Below are positions 23,741 through 35,025 of a DNA stretch of 64,000 nt, one piece after another; the stretch's first letter is position 1; each line of letters begins with the position of its first letter. Position numbers and translations under genes: made by a program. The notes under the pieces are model-generated. The model searched no databases. It saw only the letters and a list, made by a program, of their open reading frames with translations, and had not been told where the DNA came from. The DNA is from Sciurus carolinensis (lineage: Eukaryota; Chordata; Mammalia; Rodentia; Sciuridae). The DNA is taken from positions 88,640,738-88,704,737 of the forward strand of contig NC_062214.1 of the NCBI RefSeq assembly GCF_902686445.1, given 5' to 3'.

Positions 23741-24119
23741 ACTCCCAACCCTGACGGAAGTTGAACATGGAAGCCGGCCTAAGGAATGACCACAGGGGGT
23801 GATGAGGTGATGTCTACAAAAAAGAATGGGGTCCTCAAACTACACACAGACATGGGCCACAGCTGTATAACAAACGCAGTCAGCCGTCACCAACCTGAGC
23901 CTTGCTCCAGCCTGAGTGGCAGGCCCTGCCTCCGCCAGAAGGGCAGGCAGAGGATGACAAGCAATCACCAGGCTGGGAGGAGAACAAGGGTGTCAGAGCA
24001 GGTGGACCACATCAGAGAACCCAGGGAGGGATCAATCTCCCTCACCAATAGCATCTGGGAAGAAGGAAAGCTTCTGTAGCAGGACCCAAGCTAAGAGGGA
24101 ACAGCACTTGGAGACCAAG

Positions 24120-24195
24120 GCTGTAACCCTGGATCCTCAACCTTTACCATGGGCAAGTTAACTTCTTGCTGGTCCTCAGTTCCCCATACCCATTT

Positions 24196-24220
<25 letters not shown>
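24120..24220 (+). mobile_element. MIR remnant followed by a poly(A) tract
   Basis: GGGCAAGTTAACTTCTTGCT and GTCCTCAGTTCCCCATACCC resemble the MIR centre. The A25 run at 24196-24220 is not expected in MIR and probably arose separately. Confidence 0.4.
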
Positions 24221-24226
<6 letters not shown>

Positions 24227-24747
24227 GAAGGAGGAAAAGAACATGGGAGAACTGTCTAAATATCTAAGGGCCTGGAAGAGATACAGAATAAGGTAGAGGG
24301 TAGGTTCAAGTTGAGGGGCTGAGAAGCCTCAATGGCAGCATGGGAATGTGAGAACAGGGTGGGGGCAAAGACTAGGAAGAGAGGAAAGAAGGGGCCTGGG
24401 GAGGAAGGCAGGGAATGCCAAGGGCCCTGCTTACCAACTTCCATTTTTCTGCCCTAGGCAGTTCATCTGGGTTAGGGAGTGCAGATGCACTGACTAGGGC
24501 CAGCCCAGGCAAAATGCGGGGGAAAGGTCCTATATTCTCCCCTACCTCATCCTGCAGGTCACTCCAGGAGCGGCTATTCAAGTAACTAGGCAATAATATT
24601 CTAGGATTACGTACATGGGCTCTGTGAAAGAAGCCAGGCATGAAGGAGGAATAAATACTGTGATTCCATCGATATGAAGTTCCAATCTATGCAATTATAA
24701 ATTAGGAAAGGTCACCTTTCCAAGAGTAGCAACAAGAGGGAAGTATA

Positions 24748-25175
24748 TGGTGGTTAATTTTATGTGTCAACTTGGCTAGGTCACAGTGCCCAAATATTTG
24801 GTCAAATGTTGTTTGGTTCTTTCACTTTCTGTGAAAGTGGTGTTTGTTTATGAGATTAACATTTAAATTGGTGGACTCCACAATGTGGTCAGGCCTCAAT
24901 CAGTTGAAGAGCAAAGAAAATAAAGACTGATCTCCCTACAGAAGAAGAGATTCTGCCAGTAGACCAACCCTGGACTTGAACTCCTGCTCCGTCTTCAGCC
25001 TGCTGGCCTACCCTACAGACCTCACACTTACCAGCTCCCTACCATGAGAACCAAATCCCTAAAATAAGTATCAACATTGCTCACTGTCTCATGTGCACAT
25101 CTGCTCTCTTTCTCTCTCAACGCAGACACACACACACACCCTGACAGTTTTGTTTCTCTGAGGAACCCTAATACA
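24748..25175 (+). mobile_element. ERVL-type LTR (MLT2-like), solitary
   Basis: Recognised by TGGTTAATTTTATGTGTCAA at the 5' end, TGAGATTAACATTTAAATTG, GTCAGGCCTCAATCAGTTGA, CAGCCTGCTGGCCTACCC and the terminal TCTGAGGAACCCTAATACA. No gag or pol sequence adjoins it, so it is a noncoding solo LTR. Confidence 0.8.
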
Positions 25176-25289
25176 GACCATGAAGGATATTCCTATGTGC
25201 TGGTAATGCCCTGTTCTTGATTTGAGTGCTGGTTACATGGTGTTTTAGTTCCTGAAAATTCATCAAATTGTGCATTTAGGATACATAAA

Positions 25290-25510
25290 TATATAACTAG
25301 GAGTCAGGCTGTCTGGGTTTGAATCCCTATTTGGTCCCTTAAGTAGCCATGTCATCTTAGACAAGTTACTTAAAAGCATTAACCTCAGTTTTCATCAATA
25401 AAATGGGGCTAATGGTGGTAATCACATATAGAGCCATGATGAGAGTACAACCGCTCATCAGCGTCAGAATACCTGGCTCACAGTAAGTGCCTAATAAATA
25501 CTATCAAGCT
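25290..25510 (+). mobile_element. MIR SINE, plus, nearly full length
   Basis: GGCTGTCTGGGTTTGAATCC, AGACAAGTTACTTAAAAGCA, CATCAATAAAATGGGGCTAA and CAGTAAGTGCCTAATAAATA occur in order. Confidence 0.75.
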
Positions 25511-25914
25511 GAATGGCTTTCTATCCAACAACAGCATATATTAACTACTGGTCTGGCATTTAGATAACGCCAGTTTTGCTTTTTCACATTTAACTCTTAC
25601 TCTCTACCACCTCCTTTCATCTATCATCACATCTTGACTCAACCTGCCCTTGGGTGTCTATGTTCCTTTTGCTACTTCACAAAAGGCCTTCTAGTGTTGA
25701 AAAGCATTCATTCTCAGAGAAGACCAGAGGAAACAAAATGATGCCTTTATTCTGTCACTGGAGCTTAAATGCAAGCAAGAATTACCAAGGCCATGGGAAC
25801 ATGGGAAGCCAATCACTTTGTGTGCAGAGAAGCATGGTCCTGATACTTAGTTGTGAGTTTTATCCTAGGACTGCCATAGGAAGAATAGGATATCAGATTA
25901 GAGAATATTAGCAC

Positions 25915-26040
25915 TGGTCAGGACTTAAAGACCACCTAGTTGAACTCCACTGTTTTAACTACGAGGGAAAGCAATGAATACAAGTTCACAGAGCAAGTGA
26001 CCCCCGAGTTAAACCTAAGTCTTTTGACCTCCAGTGCCTC
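25915..26040 (-). mobile_element. Possible MIR-related fragment
   Basis: TTAAAGACCACCTAGTTGAA and CAAGTTCACAGAGCAAGTGA resemble a reversed MIR3-like core. A similar sequence starts the relic at 23600. Confidence 0.4.
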
Positions 26041-26411
26041 ATACCTCTTTCCCAAGTGCAGTATCTGACAGCCGTATGAATGCTTCTCTTCTTTTTAATG
26101 ATTTTATGTTCGAATTGTGAAAGACCAGCTCTGTGCTGGCCCAGAAGAGCTGATTTCCAGCATATGTCACTGGCCCTAGAAATGGGTCTGGGGACTGCTT
26201 TCAGGAACAATGACTGAGACTTTTCTCACCTACACATCTGTCAGCAAGCAGAGAAGAGTAGGCGGCCAAGATGTGATTTGCATGTGCAGTCAGCATCAAA
26301 GAAAGGGTTGAAAAAAAACCTCTGCTGATTTCAGTGAAGCACATTATGAACCATGCAAGAGAATGACTGTACTGAAGCATGGCTGCCCATAACTGATGAA
26401 GAATCTAAACC

Positions 26412-26536
26412 CAGTTGGGCATGGTGACGTGCAACTGTAGTCCCAGCTACTCAGCAGGCTGGGATGGGAGGGTAGCTTGAGCTCAGGAGTTCAAGACTTA
26501 CTAGGAAACACTGCAACACTCCATCTCAAAAAAAGA
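26412..26536 (+). mobile_element. 7SL-derived Alu/proto-B1-like monomer, plus
   Basis: GGGCATGGTGACGTGCAACT, TAGTCCCAGCTACTCAGC and GAGCTCAGGAGTTCAAGACT are closer to the FLAM/proto-B1 monomer than to the B1 half of B1-dID, and no ID half follows. Confidence 0.75.
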
Positions 26537-26651
26537 AGAATTTGAGTCCAAAGCCCTACTCAATACCAACACAAAGCAAAGATCTATTATTGCAGGAGTT
26601 ATAAGAAATTGTTCTGCCCAAGACTCACCAACAGATACAAAGTAGAGTTTG

Positions 26652-27025
26652 GCTGGGAGCAGGAAGGAGTACACACCTATAATTGCAGCAACTAAGGAGG
26701 CCAGGGCAGGAGGATTGCAAATTTGAGGTCAGCCTCAACAATTAAGTGAGATCCTGTCTCAAAATAAATAAAATATAATCCCAGGAGTTTGGGAGGTTTA
26801 GGCAGGAAGATCACAAGTTCAAAGCCAGACTCAGCAAAGCAACTCAGTGAGATCCTGTCTCTAAATAAAATACAAAATAGGGCTGGGGATGTGGCTCAGT
26901 GGTTGAGTGCCTCTGAGTTCAATCCGTGGTACCAAAAATTAATTAATTAATTAAAAAGGATTGGTGATATAGTTCAGTGGTAGAGAACCTTTGGGTTCCA
27001 TTCCCAGAACTGAATGGAAAAAAAA
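26652..27025 (+). mobile_element. B1-dID SINE split by a second B1-dID
   Basis: The outer left half (GGGAGCAGGAAGGAGTACAC to TCAAAATAAATAAAATA, ending about 26776) is separated from its ID half (GATTGGTGATATAGTTCAGT onward, from about 26958) by the inner element. Confidence 0.8.
26777..26956 (+). mobile_element. B1-dID SINE nested in the linker of another, plus
   Basis: It starts within the B1 half (AATCCCAGGAGTTTGGGAGG), has a normal ID half and ends in a (TTAA)n tail (26938-26956). Confidence 0.85.
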
Positions 27026-27184
27026 AAGCAAAGTAGAGTTTGATGGTCATGCAGAGAAAGGGAGAAAGCACTGGGGAAAACCCACACTCAGGAACCAAAC
27101 TCACAGGACCTATTAACTCTAAAGTGGACAGGGACTTTCCACTACCTCTATCTCAAGCCTAGCACCAAATAAAATAGCAAATGT

Positions 27185-27312
27185 AAGCCAAGCACAGTGG
27201 TGGGCACCTGTAGTCTCAGCTATTTTGGAGGTTGAGGCACCAGGACCACCTTAGCCCAGAAGTTGGAGGCCACCATGGGCAGCACAGTGAGACCATCTCT
27301 TCAAAACAAAAA
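27185..27312 (+). mobile_element. 7SL-derived proto-B1-like monomer, plus
   Basis: GCCAAGCACAGTGGTGGGCA, TAGTCTCAGCTATTTTGGAG and CACAGTGAGACCATCTCTTC define a monomer with an A tail and no ID half. Confidence 0.75.
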
Positions 27313-27599
27313 AAATTTGTTAATTAATTATCATAATTACAGTCTACCCCTAGGTCAAGGACAAGAGTGTGCAGAAAGACCCCCACACACGCCCTGTGTC
27401 CAGGCATTAAGGGGCTGTTCAGAGCTGAGAGAGTAGCAGGAACACTGAGAATAGAACCTGTGCAACTCAGACTCCATTCTTGTGCATAGGCACAAGGAAA
27501 AAGTCACTGCTGGAGGAATCAGAAGTGTGTGTGCACTGCAACACACAAATGCCCGAACTATGAAATACGCCCCAAGCATAAGATATTTTCATAATACCT

Positions 27600-27700
27600 T
27601 ATAGGTCATTTAGTGCAAACCCCTGATGTTAGACAAGGAGAAACTGGGTCTCTGAGAGGAGAAGTGACCTGCCCATAGTCACACAGACTTATGGGCATCA
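27600..27700 (-). mobile_element. Possible MIR fragment, minus
   Basis: GACAAGGAGAAACTGGGTCT and GACCTGCCCATAGTCACACA match the reversed MIR core. Confidence 0.5.
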
Positions 27701-27725
27701 GAAATGTTGATACCTAGCCGGTAGC

Positions 27726-27900
27726 GGTGATGAACCACTGTAATCCCAGCAATTTGAGAGGCTGAGGCAGGAGTATCACAAGTTCAAAGCTAGCCTCAGC
27801 AACTTAGCAAGACCTGTCTCAAAACATTAAAAAAAAAAAAAAGGTTGGGGATGTGGCTCAGTGGTCAAGTGCACCTGGGTTAAATTCCCAGTACCAAAAA
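27726..27900 (+). mobile_element. B1-dID SINE, plus, with target-site duplication
   Basis: Dimer with an A15 linker. AGAAATGTTGATACCT (27710-27725) and AGAAATGTTGACGCCT (27901-27916) match at 14 of 16 bases. Confidence 0.95.
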
Positions 27901-28390
27901 AGAAATGTTGACGCCTAAACATTCTTAGTCGAAAAAGCATGAAAAATTATATTACGAATGAGGGGGAAAAAATAACTGCATGAGAACAAGTACTGGAAGG
28001 AAATGCAAATTAATGAAGTCAGTTGTAGGGGGATAGGGGGTAGTTTTTAAAACTCCTGCAATTTCATATCGTTCATGCAATAAATGATATGGGGAAAATA
28101 AATAATGTCTTTAAATACTACCATCTATTGCTTTTCGTTGTTTCACCACTACCACCAAAGACTCTGCGGCCCGGGTCATTCCACAGCGCCCTTAGCTCTC
28201 ATGAGGGACCTAGGAAATGAACAACTCCATAGTTCAAGACATGCTAGAGGAACGAGAACAAATTGTGCAGGATTAAGAGATTTGATGATAAAATTTAGAA
28301 AGCAAAAAAAGAGAAAGGGCATTCTAGTAGAGTTTAATCTGTGGACAATAGTGCAGAATTGGAATTAAAATTATTGTGAACAAAAAACAA

Positions 28391-28528
28391 GAGCTGGGCT
28401 GGGATTGTAGCTCAGTGGTAGAGTGCCTGCCTAGCACTGGGTTCAATTCTCAGCATCACATAAAAATAAATGAATAAAATAAAGGCCCATCGACATCTAA
28501 TAATAAACACATTTTGATTTAAAAAAAG
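28391..28528 (+). mobile_element. ID SINE with 3' extension, plus
   Basis: After the tRNA-like part come CATCACATAAAAATAAATG and AAAGGCCCATCGACATCTAA, an extension shared with several other copies in the window. The anticodon-side loop is shortened. Confidence 0.88.
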
Positions 28529-28675
28529 CAAGTGCCTGAAGAATAGAAATTAAAAGAGAAGAATTAGAAAATGAATTAGGACAGGTGTTTATATTGAATT
28601 TTATTTTAAATCAAGTTGCTTTTAAGCCATTAAACAAAAATCTTAAGAACAGTTTGATTAAAAAGAAATGAATAA

Positions 28676-28810
28676 GGGCTGGGGCTATAGCTCAGTGGTA
28701 GAGCTTGCCTAGCACATGTAAGGCACTGGGTTCAATCCTCAACACCACATAAAAATAAATAAGTACAATAAAAGTATTGTGTCCATATACAACTAATTTT
28801 AAAAAAAGGA
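28676..28810 (+). mobile_element. ID SINE with 3' extension, plus
   Basis: CACCACATAAAAATAAATAA, then AAAGTATTGTGTCCATATAC and AACTAATTTTAAAAAAAGG form the same extension as at 28391, better preserved. Confidence 0.9.
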
Positions 28811-28869
28811 AAAAGAAAAAAGAAATGAATAAAAATCATGTATATCATGTATTCCTATCTTTTTAAAAC

Positions 28870-28909
28870 AACCCCCCCCGCAAAAAAAAAAAAAAAAAAA
28901 AAAAAAAAC
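28870..28909. repeat. C8 and A-rich low-complexity tract
   Basis: CCCCCCCCGC is followed by about 27 A residues with no recognisable SINE body. Confidence 0.85.
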
Positions 28910-29310
28910 CAACCTTATCCCCTGGAACAAAACAGGCTTCTGAAATCATATAAATTATCTTCCCACGACATGTTTCTACAGATAGTCACACACACTTTGG
29001 AATGATGGGACCACCCACTCCCATAGACTCATCTCAAATATTGAACAACACCCTGAATCAGAGAGGGCGTATCAGGTTGTTGCTTGAAAGAACTTACAGC
29101 CTACAGTTCCTTCTGCCCCAGTGGACAAAATTTGTTTCATGTTAGCACAGATTAATTCCTAAAGCATCAGTTTTCTCCAGACTTACAGAAAGAAAATGGA
29201 ATGAAGTTTGGAGGGAGAGAAAAAAGATTAAAAGATAGAGGACAAAAAGGAATATCACCTTACTTGATAGGGACAAAAGAGGGACATAACATATGATAAA
29301 GAATGAAACT

Positions 29311-29521
29311 TAGCCAGGTATGGTGGCACATGCCATAATCCCAGCAGCTTGGGAGGCTGAGACAGGAGGATTGCAAGTTCAAAGCCAAACTCAGAAATCT
29401 GTGAGACCCTGACCAACTTGGCAAGTCACTATCTCAGAATAAAATATAAAAAGGGGATGGGGATATGGCTCAGTGGTGAAGCACCCCTGGTACAAAAAAA
29501 AAAAAAAAAAAAAAAAAAAAT
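29311..29521 (+). mobile_element. B1-dID SINE, plus, with long A tail
   Basis: GCCAGGTATGGTGGCACATG starts the B1 half. The ID half lacks its B-box segment (CACCCCTGGTACAAAA), and the tail is about 27 A's. Confidence 0.9.
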
Positions 29522-29554
29522 TTAGATGCAATTGAAGGGAAGAGCTTCCTAAAT

Positions 29555-29690
29555 ACTAGGCACTGATCACCCATTAATGCCTTTAGTCCTCACAACCTGG
29601 AAAAAAAAATAGCAAGCTGTTCCCACATCACAGATAGGGAAAGAGGCCAGGAATAGTAAGTGAATTACCCAAGGGTAAAAGCAAAACTCC
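29555..29690 (-). mobile_element. Possible MIR fragment, minus
   Basis: TAGGCACTGATCACCC, TTAGTCCTCACAACC and CACATCACAGATAGGGAAAG occur in reversed MIR order with an A9 interruption. Confidence 0.5.
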
Positions 29691-30749
29691 AAATTTTGTT
29701 CTTTCCTCCATGCTAAAGAGTTCGTGTCTTTCAAACAAAACATCCTGTATACCTGCTCATCCCTAACACCAGTTCTTTCTCCATCAGTGATTCGTTCCTT
29801 GAGATTAACAAGTGTGTTCTGCTAAAATGTGAAAGTTCCTAGAAGAACAATAAATTAAATCCACCTGAAGAGGACCTCCCCTCAGAGGAACATCCAAGAC
29901 TGATACATTTTGATTGGGGTGGGAAGAGAAGAGTTATAACACAGCCTTGGTAAAGCACACTGGTAGAAGTAGTAAGAAATTAAAATTGTGGTGACCATCC
30001 AAGAGCTGGGATACTCTCACCAGTGGAAAAGGTGACCGGGAGGGGCCATGTGGACCTAATAAAAATAATGAAGGGAGCCCTGGGTCTGGCAGAGGTGCTA
30101 CAGAACGGCGTGACTGGCTGTTTATGAACGGATGAGGGGCTGACTGCAGCCTGGGAAGGATGATCTACTCATCATTACCAATTTCCTGTTCTTGAGAACT
30201 TAATATGGAGATGAAAGACTTCTGAGAAACTCCCTGTGTAATAATGGTCTATACTGTTCTGTAAATCAGGGGTGCAGACTCTTCAATGTGCAAGAAGATA
30301 CAGGATTCAACATGACCAGGATCTTAGACCTCACAAAGCAGAACCACGACAACAATTGAGTTACCAAGGCAAAAGTTCAATAGCTCATGTTCACAGGCAC
30401 AGCCAAGGGCAGAAAGATGCAGTGAAAAGAAACTGAATTCAAAATGTGTCTCCAATTTTGGTACATAGTGAGAAATCTTGATTCTCCAGACTTATTTCCT
30501 CTCATATATAAGAAGTACATTTTTCTCACCACTGGACCCTCTCCTGCCCAAAGCACACATAAGACAGGTCAGCCAGACATACCTGAGTACACATCACCTC
30601 TTGGAAAAATTCCTCTCCTAGATTATTCTCTACTAACATTCAGAGAATCCTGATCTCAGGGTCAGGACAAGCAACCCACATATGTGCTGGCTTAGATGAG
30701 CAACTTTTTTTTTGGTGGGGGGGCAACCCCCCCCACCCCCCAAAAAAGT

Positions 30750-30933
30750 ATCTCTAGGTTCACTGGGAATTGAGCCTAGGGATACTTTACCACTGAGCTA
30801 CAGCCCAGCCCTTTTTATTTTTAATTTTAAGACAGGGTCTCTAAGTTGCTGAGGCTGGCCTTGAGCTTACAATCCTCCTGCCTCAGTCTCCCAAATTGCT
30901 GGGATTACAGGTGTATACCACCATATCCAGCTT
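30750..30933 (-). mobile_element. B1-dID SINE, minus
   Basis: GGGAATTGAGCCTAGGGATA through to the B1 end ATACCACCATATCCAGC. It follows directly on a G/C-run hairpin at 30703-30749. Confidence 0.92.
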
Positions 30934-31069
30934 TAGTCATTCAACTTCTTAAGCCAGCGGTGAAAAATTACTAGTCAGGCCCCCAAAGTAATGGCAGTTC
31001 CCCTCATACAGTCAAAAGCTACCAAGAAATATGAATCCAAAGAAAGAAATGTAATTAAAACCAAAATTG

Positions 31070-31152
31070 AGCTGAGGTATATAGTTCAGTGGTACAGTAC
31101 ATACTTGACAAGTGTTAGGCCCTGGGTTCAATCTCTAGCATCAAAAAACAAA
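31070..31152 (+). mobile_element. ID SINE, plus
   Basis: GAGGTATATAGTTCAGTGGT to GGTTCAATCTCTAGCATC, with a short A-rich tail. Confidence 0.88.
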
Positions 31153-32963
31153 ATTGCGAAAACTTAAATACTGATAGTACTCACTTCTGTCTTCTGGGCG
31201 GGAAGGATAAGGAAATAAGTCTCTATGCTAAAAACTACCACTCACAGCAGAAACTACTAGAGGACTAGAAAGTTTGCCTATAGTTTAGGAGGGCCTGCTC
31301 CTAAGCCATGGGATAGGCAGAAGAAGGTAGAGGTGGAGCTGGAGAACTGAATCATTTTGCAAAACAAAATGGTAGACATTTGGGGAGTGACTGAGAAGCA
31401 GCAAGAAAAGAAGAAAAGGGTGTACCACATAAGAGTGGCAAAGGTCTTTTAAGACCAAAGATACCTAATACCACTACATTTTAAGTTGTCTTTACTGCTG
31501 TAATAGCACACCCTCTCCACCCCAGACCTTCGATCCAATCTGCTGTGCACACAAATAGCTTTGTGTGTATTTTGTTCTTACTGTTGTTTGATGAAAACCA
31601 GGGAAAGGCAGCCAAGTTCCAAACTGGTTCAACATACAGTAAAAGAAAAGAAAAACAACAAAGGGAAAAGTGAGTCCCATAACAGAAATGACCATGAGAA
31701 TGTAAACTTTCAGGATTGTTCCAATCTAGAGGAGAGCATGGGATAGGGAACTCGAGTGAACATCTGGGTAACACCCACCTATGCCTGGAGCTAACGTAAA
31801 TGCAATGCAGATTTATTCTAGAGTGTCCTGTGTGACAGGTACTGTATGTGCTAGAGGCGAGAAAAGATGGGAAGACACTCCTTGCCCTCACCAGGCAATC
31901 TCAGTGTGTGGATGCGGATACGTAAGTGACAGGGAGATAAGACAAACAGATATTACACAGGTTGGTGGGTAAGCAGATAGGCAGGGAGGCATCATGATGC
32001 AAGCTAAACACAAGGATACTAAAGAAGACAGCGACAACTCTAATGCTAAAAGCAAGCTGGGCACAGAGGGTTATGGGAACCAAGAGAAAAGACCCCAAAT
32101 TCCCTCAAAGATGATGAAAATAAAGTGAAGGTCAGGAAATGTAATGCCCAAGTTTAGTTCTGAAGGGTATCTGTTTTCACAGTAAATAGGAAGGGGAAAG
32201 CAATCCAGGCTTGGGCATTGGCACATGTGAGCGGTTCCAAGCGGCCAGAGAGGAGGTGCATCTAGGAGAAAGCCAAGATGAGGCTGGAGGTCAGCCGAGG
32301 CCAGACTGTACTGTGAAGGGCACAGCACACTGTAGTAAGGAGTTAAACAGGGGAAGACATCTATAATTTTACCAGATGTTAAAAAAAAAAAAAATAGGTG
32401 CTCATTACAAACAATCCAACCAGTACAGAAACGCAGACTAGATTAAAACTCCATGTGCCACCTTCCCTCAAAAAATTACTGTTCACACTGTTGAAGATGT
32501 ACTCTGCTAGATTCCTTCTAAGTACATTTTTACAGAGTATGTTTTATTTTGTTTTGTTTTACGCAAATGGAATTATAATATACGCATTGTTCTACAACAA
32601 CAAATTCTACAGTAAGAAAGTGGTAAGATCATTTTTATATTTTGGAACTAAAAGTCTGGCAGCAACAGGGAGCTTGGAGATAGAGGAGACAAGGGAGGAA
32701 AATCAGTTTGAAGGCAGTGAGGAAAGCAAGAGAAGACAAGAGCATGACATCACAGTAGCCAGGGGATAGTGAAGAGAGTAAATGCCACAGAGACTGAATT
32801 TAGTATTGCCACATCTGGGTGACCATCTGGACACAGGCAGAGAGAGGAAGGAGTTGAGAAGGACTCCAGATTTCTGGCTGGTCAGCAAAGGGATTATTTA
32901 CCAATCACAAAGATGAGGATTAGACAGCTTTGGGGGTACAGAGATGTTGTATAATAATTTGAC

Positions 32964-33168
32964 TTGCCAAGCATGGAGGCACACATTTGCAATCTCAGCA
33001 ACTCCAGCAGCTGAAGTAGGAGGATTTCAAGTTTGAGGGCAGCCTCAGTAATTTAGTGAGACCCTGTCTCAAAATAAAAAATAAAAAAGGCTAAGCATGT
33101 AGTTCAGTGGCAGAGTACCCCGTGGTTCAATCTCCAGTACTGTAAAAAAAAAAAAAAAAAAAAAAAAG
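32964..33168 (+). mobile_element. B1-dID SINE, plus
   Basis: GCCAAGCATGGAGGCACACA begins the B1 half. The ID half GCATGTAGTTCAGTGGCAGA is followed by a 26-base A tract and (GAAA)n. Confidence 0.92.
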
Positions 33169-33873
33169 GAAAGAAAGAAAAAAAAGCTAGTCTTTGTCCT
33201 GTTTCTGGAAGGTAGCCTGTAAATCCTGGCAATTTCCTGAGTAATAGGAGTGTCTTTGTTATTCATAGTGGGGAATGGCAATTTATGCTAACAAGATGAC
33301 TCATGATGTGCCCCTCGACAGTCTGTGCCAAGGAGAAGACAGGTTGGGGATCTGGCCATATCAGAGAGGCCAAACACCTGATTACTGAGTTGGGGCTTTG
33401 GGACATGCGATAACAGCTCAACCTCAAGGGAACTGAGAGGCTGGAAACTGAGTTCAATCACAGCCAATGATTAAACCAATCATGTCTGAGTAGTGGAACT
33501 TCAAGAAAAACTAGCCACTGAAACTCAGGTGCACTTCCCTAGTCAATAATATTTTGCTTATGGGAACATATCCATGTGCCCAGAGAGTAATGTGCTGACT
33601 CCACAGGAGAGGATGCCAGAAGTTTCACATTTAGGATCCTCCTGGATCTTAACTTACATGCCTCTTGGCTGGTCCTGATTTTTATCCTTTTTGATATAAC
33701 AAAATTGTAATCAGAAGCACAGCATTTTTGTGAGTTCTTGAGTTGCTCTAGCAAATTATAAACCTGAGAGGGTATTGGGAACCCTGAATTTGTAGCCAGT
33801 TCATTGGAAGTATGGGTGGCCTGGGAATCTCCAAGCTTGCAGCTGATGTATGAACAAGAACAGTCATTATCAG

Positions 33874-33970
33874 GGCTGGGGATGTGGCTCCAGTGGTAGA
33901 GCACTTGCCCAGTCATGATCAAGGCCCTGGGTTCAATCTCCAGCACCACAAAAAGAAGAAGGAAAAAAAA
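33874..33970 (+). mobile_element. ID SINE, plus, with target-site duplication
   Basis: GGCTGGGGATGTGGCTCCAG to CTCCAGCACCAC. GTCATTATCAG is identical at 33863-33873 and 33971-33981. Confidence 0.95.
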
Positions 33971-34517
33971 GTCATTATCAGGGACAAGAGGATTATGAAC
34001 CCTTGATCTGGACAAAGTTGGAGGTAACCTTCAGGCTCTACAAGTGAAGTTACACAGTATGTAGCCAAATAGGTCAGAAATGCTGAAGAGGCCTAGGCCA
34101 AGTTCAAAGGACAAAAGAAGATGGCCAAGAATCCCAGGGCAGGCCAAAGATTCCTGCTTTGGAGATACAGTCCTTCACACCTCAAAGCAGTGGCACCACC
34201 ACCCACCCACCGGGGGTGCACTTGTCACACTGTCTTAAAATGATGTGCCCAAATTCCCAACTAGGCTGAAAGTATTTCCCAAGCTTGGATCTAATCCAGC
34301 ACAAGGTATACAATAAGCAGTGAAAAAGGTCTACACTACGCAAGTGGATAACAAGAAGAAACAGATTTTCATTCTTCTTAAACAATTTTCTTGTCAAATT
34401 TCTAAACTCATAATTTTGGTATTACTATGAGTCGGTAGACATGGGGAGGTCAGAGAATTTAGACATCAACAGACATCATTCTGACTACAGAGATTAGTTG
34501 CCCCAAGTCTCAGGTAC

Positions 34518-34611
34518 ATTTTTTTGTCGTTTCGTTTTGGTGCTGGGGATTGAACCCAGAGCCTTACACATGCTTATCCCGTGCTCTACCACTGAGCTAC
34601 GTGTCCAGACC
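34518..34611 (-). mobile_element. ID SINE, minus
   Basis: TTGGTGCTGGGGATTGAACC to GAGCTACGTGTCCAG, with a T-rich tail complement. Confidence 0.92.
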
Positions 34612-34812
34612 TGGTTTGCACCAACTCCACTAAGAAAAATACAGTGCTGAAGCACCAAGACAAGTCAAGCTTATTCCCCTGAACAACAGTCTTAACATAT
34701 CGGCCCAGAATGCCTCAGGATGTGTAGCTCGGCAAAGAGCGGCCTGACATCTCAGTTTCTAAAAAAGTCACAAAAATATTTTAATATTTAAACATCTAAA
34801 AGTTATAAAAGA

Positions 34813-35025
34813 CCCAAGGAAATGAAAAACTGTAGTCCATTTATTTTTTTTGTTGTTGTTTTTGTTTTTTTGCGGTGCTGGGTATCGAACCCAGGGCCTT
34901 GTACTTGCGAGGCGAGCACTCTACCAACTGAGCTATCTCCCCAGCCCAGTAGTCCATTTGGGTACAACGAATCAAAATGCATTCTGCTGTCATGTGTAAC
35001 TAAATAGAATAAAAATAAAAATAAA
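34813..35025 (+). mobile_element. Extremely truncated L1 3' end, interrupted by an ID SINE
   Basis: GAAATGAAAAACTGTAGTCC and GGGTACAACGAATCAAAATG match the final bases of the L1 at 4119-4886. Flanks TAAAAGTTATAAAAGA (34797-34812) and TAAAAGTTATACAAGA (35026-35041) differ at one base. Confidence 0.8.
34843..34949 (-). mobile_element. ID SINE inserted in the L1 fragment, minus
   Basis: TGCTGGGTATCGAACCCAGG to GCTATCTCCCCAGCCC, with target duplicates TAGTCCATTT at 34833-34842 and 34950-34959. The body is close to consensus, so the copy is young. Confidence 0.95.

Noticed and set aside
33539..34015. 158-codon minus-strand frame
   Set aside because: Its N-terminal part is translated from the ID SINE at 33874-33970 and the rest matches nothing recognisable.
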